Shown here piece by piece: positions 60,844-64,000 of a stretch of DNA of 64,000 nt. The stretch is from Agrococcus sp. ARC_14 (GTDB lineage: Bacteria > Actinomycetota > Actinomycetes > Actinomycetales > Microbacteriaceae): the NCBI RefSeq assembly GCF_022436485.1, contig NZ_JAKUDO010000001.1, positions 1,426,001 through 1,490,000 of the forward strand, given 5' to 3'. Position numbers and translations under genes: made by a program. A model generated the notes under the pieces. The model saw nothing but the letters and a program-made list of their open reading frames with translations. It ran no database searches and was not told where the DNA came from. Numbering within the stretch: position 1 is the first letter of the stretch; the number at the start of each line of letters is the position of its first letter.

Positions 60844-61938
60844 CTACGCCCGCATCGCCTCGAGCATCTGGGCCAGCACTGCCCGGTGGCCGCCGCGCGC
60901 GTAGGCGGCGCGCTGCTGCGCCGCAGAGCCGCCCCGATCGAGCACGCTGCTGGCCGCCGCGAGGGAGCGCACGGCGCCGAGATCTGCCGCGACCGGCGCG
61001 AGCCGCTCGATCGTCTCGCCCAGCGCGTCGCGCACGGGCTGCAGCGTGCCCTCCTCGTCGACGATCGCCGTCGCGTCGAGGCCGTCGCGCGCGGCGCGCC
61101 ACTTGTTCTCGCGCACGAGCCACGACGGCAGGTGCCGCTGCGGCTCGCCGTCGTCGAGCGCGCGCGAGGCCTCTTCGATCAGGCAGTGGATGAGCGCGGT
61201 CACGCCAGCGAGGTCGTCGATCGAGGGGGCGCCGTCGGCGACGCGCACCTCGATCGTGCCGAGCGCAGGGGAGGGCCGCACATCCCAGCGCAGCTCGCCG
61301 ACATCCTCGATGACGCCGGCGGTGAGCATGTCGCGCAGCGTGCGCTCGTACTCGCCCCAGTCGACGAGCATCGGCGGCAGGCCACCCGTCGGCAGCTGCT
61401 GGAAGAGCATCGTGCGATGCGAGGCGAAGCCCGTGTCGAGGCCCTGCCAGTAGGGGCTCGAGGCCGAGAGCGCGAGGATGAGCGGCAGCCGGTCGAGCAT
61501 CGTGCGCATGAGCGGCACGACCTTGTCCCTGTCTTCGACGCCCACGTGATTGTGCACGCCGAAGATGATGAGCCGGCGGCCCCAGTCGCCCGCCTTCTGG
61601 ATGACGCGCTCATAGCGTGGGTCGTCGCCCTGCGCCTGCTCGCGCCATCTGCTGGTCGGATGCGTGCCGGTGCCCATGAGCGCGACGCCCAGCCGGTCGG
61701 CAGCCTCGCACGCCGTGTCGCGCATCGCCCTGAGCTCGTCGATCGCCTCGTCCGTGGTGGTGTGCACCCCGGTGATCAGCTCGATCATGCCGGTGAGGAA
61801 CTCCTTGTCGAAGCGCGTGTCGTCGATGGCGGCGAGCAGCTCCTTGGCGCGCGGGACGATGTCGCCGCTGGTCGGGTCGACGAGGGCGAGCTCCCACTCG
61901 ACGCCGAGCGACGAGCGGGGGGACGCGGCGAACTTCAT
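60844..61938 (-). CDS. YbdK-type carboxylate-amine ligase (glutamate-cysteine ligase family 2)
   Basis: 364 residues. SLGVEWELALVDPTSGDIV (~10-28), the long helical MIELITGVHTTTDEAIDELRAM, ALMGTGTHP and GVHNHVGVEDRDKVV are typical of GCS2/YbdK enzymes. They show weak gamma-glutamylcysteine synthetase activity. In mycothiol-producing actinobacteria the physiological substrate is unclear. ATG at 61938 is leaderless (TACGCT box six bases upstream). The gene converges on the LLM gene across a repeat-flanked hairpin. Confidence 0.87.
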   Translation of the reverse strand: MKFAASPRSSLGVEWELALVDPTSGDIVPRAKELLAAIDDTRFDKEFLTGMIELITGVHTTTDEAIDELRAMRDTACEAADRLGVALMGTGTHPTSRWREQAQGDDPRYERVIQKAGDWGRRLIIFGVHNHVGVEDRDKVVPLMRTMLDRLPLILALSASSPYWQGLDTGFASHRTMLFQQLPTGGLPPMLVDWGEYERTLRDMLTAGVIEDVGELRWDVRPSPALGTIEVRVADGAPSIDDLAGVTALIHCLIEEASRALDDGEPQRHLPSWLVRENKWRAARDGLDATAIVDEEGTLQPVRDALGETIERLAPVAADLGAVRSLAAASSVLDRGGSAAQQRAAYARGGHRAVLAQMLEAMRA

Positions 61939-61944
61939 GGCTGA

Positions 61945-61950
61945 AGCGTA
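61945..61950 (-). promoter_or_regulatory. -10 box TACGCT, leaderless promoter
   Basis: TACGCT-TCAGCC-ATG on the minus strand, six-base spacing to the start at 61938. Confidence 0.6.
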
Positions 61951-61992
61951 AGCGGTGACGAGCGGTGGCGCGCGAGTCGTCGTGTCATGTGC

Positions 61993-62022
61993 CAGAATGG
62001 GGGGTCGAGCCCGTGCCGACCC
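61993..62022 (+). promoter_or_regulatory. rpsP leader: -10-like box and hairpin
   Basis: CAGAAT (61993-61998) is a plausible -10 box. Right after it, GGGTCG (62002-62007) pairs with CGACCC (62017-62022) at the start of a ~110-nt leader before rpsP. The hairpin is a candidate site for feedback control of the operon; no direct evidence is visible. Confidence 0.4.
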
Positions 62023-62117
62023 TCTATCCGGCGCGCGATGCTCACCGAGCTTTGCGGTCGCGCTGCCCCACATGTGCAGGCCGCGGTGCAACACAACTCA
62101 CAAAAAGCAGGAGAACT

Positions 62118-62600
62118 GTGGCAGTCAAGATCCGTCTGAAGCGCTTTGGCAAGATCCGCGCGCCCTTCTACCGCGTCGTCGTGGCCGACTCGCGCACCAA
62201 GCGCGATGGCCGCGTCATCGAGGAGATCGGGCAGTACCACCCCACCGAGAACCCGTCGTTCATCAAGATCGACAGCGAGCGCGCGCAGTACTGGCTCGGC
62301 GTCGGCGCACAGCCGACCGAGCAGGTCGCCGCGCTGCTCAAGCTCACGGGCGACTGGGGTCGCTTCACGGGCGAGGGCCCCACGGAGAGCCAGGTCAAGG
62401 CTCCCGAGCCCAAGAAGGTCTTCTCCATCGACGAGGCCAAGAAGCCCGTGCTCAAGGCCAAGGCCGCGAAGCCGGCAGAGGCCCCCGCGGCCCCCGCCGA
62501 GGAGGCCCCCGCAGCCGAGGTCGCGTCGACCGACGCCGCTGAGACGCCCGTCGTCGAGTCCGAGCCGGCAGCTGCCGGCGAGGCCGAGAAGCAGGACTGA
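62118..62600 (+). CDS. rpsP: Ribosomal protein bS16
   Basis: 160 residues. The first ~85 are canonical bS16 ([27 protein letters not shown]...GQYHPTENP). The remaining ~75 form an Ala/Pro/Glu-rich acidic tail, a common actinobacterial extension. GTG start with AGCAGGAG just upstream. It is the first gene of rpsP-khpA-rimM-trmD, preceded by an unusually long leader for this window. It is part of the 30S subunit body. Confidence 0.95.
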   Translation: MAVKIRLKRFGKIRAPFYRVVVADSRTKRDGRVIEEIGQYHPTENPSFIKIDSERAQYWLGVGAQPTEQVAALLKLTGDWGRFTGEGPTESQVKAPEPKKVFSIDEAKKPVLKAKAAKPAEAPAAPAEEAPAAEVASTDAAETPVVESEPAAAGEAEKQD

Positions 62601-62602
62601 GC

Positions 62603-62839
62603 ATGCTGCGCGATGCACTCGAGCACCTCGTCAAGGGGATCGTCGATCGCCCCGATGAGGTGCGCGTGGGTTCGCGCGACACGCAGCGCGGCGAGGTCCT
62701 CGAGGTGCGCGTGCACCCCGAGGACCTCGGTCGCGTGATCGGGCGCGGCGGTCGCACCGCCGGCGCCTTGCGCACCGTGATGGGTGCGCTCCCCGGAGGA
62801 CGCCGCGTCCGCGTCGACGTGGTGGACACCGATCGCTAG
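62603..62839 (+). CDS. khpA: KH-domain RNA-binding protein KhpA
   Basis: 78 residues, a single KH domain with the GxxG loop in VIGRGGRTAGALRT. It matches KhpA, always found between rpsP and rimM in Gram-positives. It forms a heterodimer with KhpB/EloR that binds many RNAs and influences cell-wall growth. The start is two bases after the rpsP stop. Confidence 0.93.
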   Translation: MLRDALEHLVKGIVDRPDEVRVGSRDTQRGEVLEVRVHPEDLGRVIGRGGRTAGALRTVMGALPGGRRVRVDVVDTDR

Positions 62840-62846
62840 GCCGGCC

Positions 62847-63494
62847 GTGCCCGCACGCACCCAGCTTCGTGTCGGACGGCTCGCACGGGCCCATGGGCTC
62901 AAGGGCGCGATCAAGATCGAGCTCTACACCGACGACCCCGGTCGACGCTTCGTCCCGGGCGCGCGGTTCGCGCTGCAGGTGCCGACGTCGTCGAAGTGGC
63001 ACGGCAAGTCACTCGAGCTGGTCGAGCTGCGCGTCTACAACGGCAGCCCCGTCGCCTTCTTCGACGGCGTCACCGACCGCACCGAGGCAGAGTCGCTCAT
63101 CAAGGCGGTGCTCTGGGTCGAGCAGGACCCCACCGAGCTGACGGGCGAGCCCGATGCCTGGTACGTGCACCAGCTCGCCGGTCTCGAGGTCTGGCGCGAT
63201 GGCGCCCGCATCGGCCGCGTCGTGCGCGTCGACGCGATGCCCGCGCAGGACATGCTCATCGTCGACATCGACGGCAACGAGGTCCTGGTGCCGTTCGTGA
63301 AGGCGATCGTGCCGGAGGTCGACCTGCGCGCCGGCCGCCTCACGGTCACCCCGCCGGCCGGTCTGCTGGAGGAGCTCGAGCAGGAGGATGCCCCCGAGGT
63401 CGCGGCCGAGCCCGACGCATCCGCCGAGCCCGACGCGGCGACCGAGCCCGACGCATCCGCCGAGCCCGACGCATCCGCCACCGACCGGGCGTAG
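62847..63494 (+). CDS. rimM: Ribosome maturation factor RimM
   Basis: 215 residues. The N-terminal RimM domain starts VGRLARAHGLKGAIKIELYTDDP. The C-terminal PRC-barrel spans ~95-170 (WYVHQLAGLEVWRDG ... NEVLVPFVKAIVPEVDL). The last ~35 residues are repeats of E-P-D-A-S-A encoded by 18-bp units, not part of the fold. It assists 30S head assembly by binding uS19. GTG start seven bases after khpA; family alignment places the N-terminus there. Confidence 0.93.
   Translation: MPARTQLRVGRLARAHGLKGAIKIELYTDDPGRRFVPGARFALQVPTSSKWHGKSLELVELRVYNGSPVAFFDGVTDRTEAESLIKAVLWVEQDPTELTGEPDAWYVHQLAGLEVWRDGARIGRVVRVDAMPAQDMLIVDIDGNEVLVPFVKAIVPEVDLRAGRLTVTPPAGLLEELEQEDAPEVAAEPDASAEPDAATEPDASAEPDASATDRA
63408..63479 (+). 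repeat. Four 18-bp tandem repeats in the rimM tail
   Basis: Units at 63408, 63426, 63444 and 63462 with consensus GAGCCCGACGCATCCGCC. Three of the four carry GCATCC, and the second is altered to GCGGCGACC. Confidence 0.9.
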
Positions 63495-63497
63495 ACC

Positions 63498-64000
63498 GTG
63501 CGGATCGACATCGTCACGATCTTCCCTGAGTTCTTCGGGGTGCTCGACGTCTCGCTGCTGGGCAAGGCACGCCGCGATGGCGTGCTCGAGCTCGGCGTCC
63601 ACGACCTGCGCGACTGGACCCACGATCGCCACCGCACGGTCGACGACACGCCCTACGGCGGCGGCGCAGGCATGGTCATGAAGCCCGAGCCGTGGGGAGA
63701 GGCGCTCGACGCGCTCCTCGGCGAGACAGACGCGACGGATGCGGTGGTGGTCTTCCCGTCGCCGGCGGGCGTGCCCTTCACGCAGTCGCTCGCGCGCGAG
63801 CTCGCGGCCGAGCCGCGCATCATCTTCGCCTGCGGCCGCTACGAGGGCATCGACGCGCGCGTCGCCGACTACGCGGCCACCCGTGCCCGCGTGCTCGAGG
63901 TGAGCCTGGGCGACTACGTGCTCAACGGCGGCGAGGTCGCCGCCATGGCGATGATCGAGGCCATCGGTCGACTCGTGCCCGGTGTGGTCGGCAACCCGGA
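63498..64000 (+). CDS. trmD: tRNA (guanine37-N1)-methyltransferase, 3' end outside window
   Basis: The first ~167 residues are present. [24 protein letters not shown] is the TrmD N-terminus. [17 protein letters not shown] and the trefoil-knot SAM site [11 protein letters not shown] ... [24 protein letters not shown] are intact. It methylates G37 of tRNAs reading CNN codons to prevent +1 frameshifts. GTG start three bases after rimM. Truncated by the window end, not by mutation. Confidence 0.95.
   Translation, partial: MRIDIVTIFPEFFGVLDVSLLGKARRDGVLELGVHDLRDWTHDRHRTVDDTPYGGGAGMVMKPEPWGEALDALLGETDATDAVVVFPSPAGVPFTQSLARELAAEPRIIFACGRYEGIDARVADYAATRARVLEVSLGDYVLNGGEVAAMAMIEAIGRLVPGVVGNP

Noticed and set aside
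1..64000. tRNA, rRNA, CRISPR arrays, insertion sequences, replication origin
   Set aside because: None found by reading: no cloverleaf with CCA-adjacent T-arm, no regularly spaced repeats, no transposase frame and no DnaA-box cluster.

Overview
The window is GC-rich DNA from an actinobacterium, most likely Microbacteriaceae (Agrococcus-like; the genus is a guess from gene content and style). Supporting signs are a fused E2-E1 2-oxoglutarate dehydrogenase, a GuaB1-type GMP reductase, a DUF222/HNH (13E12-type) protein, an F420-type LLM oxidoreductase, a DtxR-type iron box, many leaderless genes and the order rpmF-rnc-mutM / smc / ftsY / ffh / rpsP-khpA-rimM-trmD. No tRNA, rRNA, CRISPR array, insertion sequence or prophage was seen.

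Layout. 1-11.4 kb: surface-polysaccharide locus. It holds a partial secreted LamG/PKD protein, a Wzy-like polymerase, three glycosyl or glycosylphosphotransferases, a Wzx-like flippase and a fused Wzz/tyrosine autokinase. Most of it forms one minus-strand operon starting at a promoter at 11.45 kb whose spacer is a palindrome. 11.6-19.3 kb: central metabolism and DNA enzymes (2-oxoglutarate dehydrogenase, HNH protein, PolA-like polymerase, GuaB1). 19.4-23.1 kb: two CNNM/CBS membrane proteins and a GT87-like membrane protein with a probable CTG start. 23-30.3 kb: metY-metX, SDR, SUMF1-like protein, MFS transporter, DUF222/HNH protein. 30.4-32.8 kb: yceD-rpmF-rnc-mutM. 32.9-39.2 kb: accessory genes, including three tandem double-GNAT proteins overlapping an aldehyde dehydrogenase. 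39.3-42.8 kb: smc. 42.9-50.1 kb: lipoprotein, FAD oxidase, methyltransferase, DUF817 protein, DNA glycosylase and TerC preceded by a yybP-ykoY (Mn2+) riboswitch. 50.3-54 kb: ftsY, a degenerate ANL-fold protein, ffh. 54-58 kb: iron-regulated siderophore uptake operon. 58-62 kb: oxidoreductases, GNAT, YbdK-like ligase. 62.1-64 kb: rpsP-khpA-rimM-trmD (trmD truncated by the window end).

The conserved ribosome/SRP/chromosome backbone is therefore present but interrupted by accessory cassettes. At least fourteen starts show the same architecture: a TANNNT -10 box, exactly six bases, then ATG or GTG, which implies leaderless transcripts. Two of these starts open tiny cistrons (8 and 15 codons) whose stop overlaps the start of the next gene. 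Convergent and divergent gaps carry dense inverted repeats, notably a chain of five hairpins at 47.71-47.86 kb with two mutually exclusive stems. The hexamer GGATGC/GCATCC recurs throughout and appears to force otherwise rare GAT and GCA codons.
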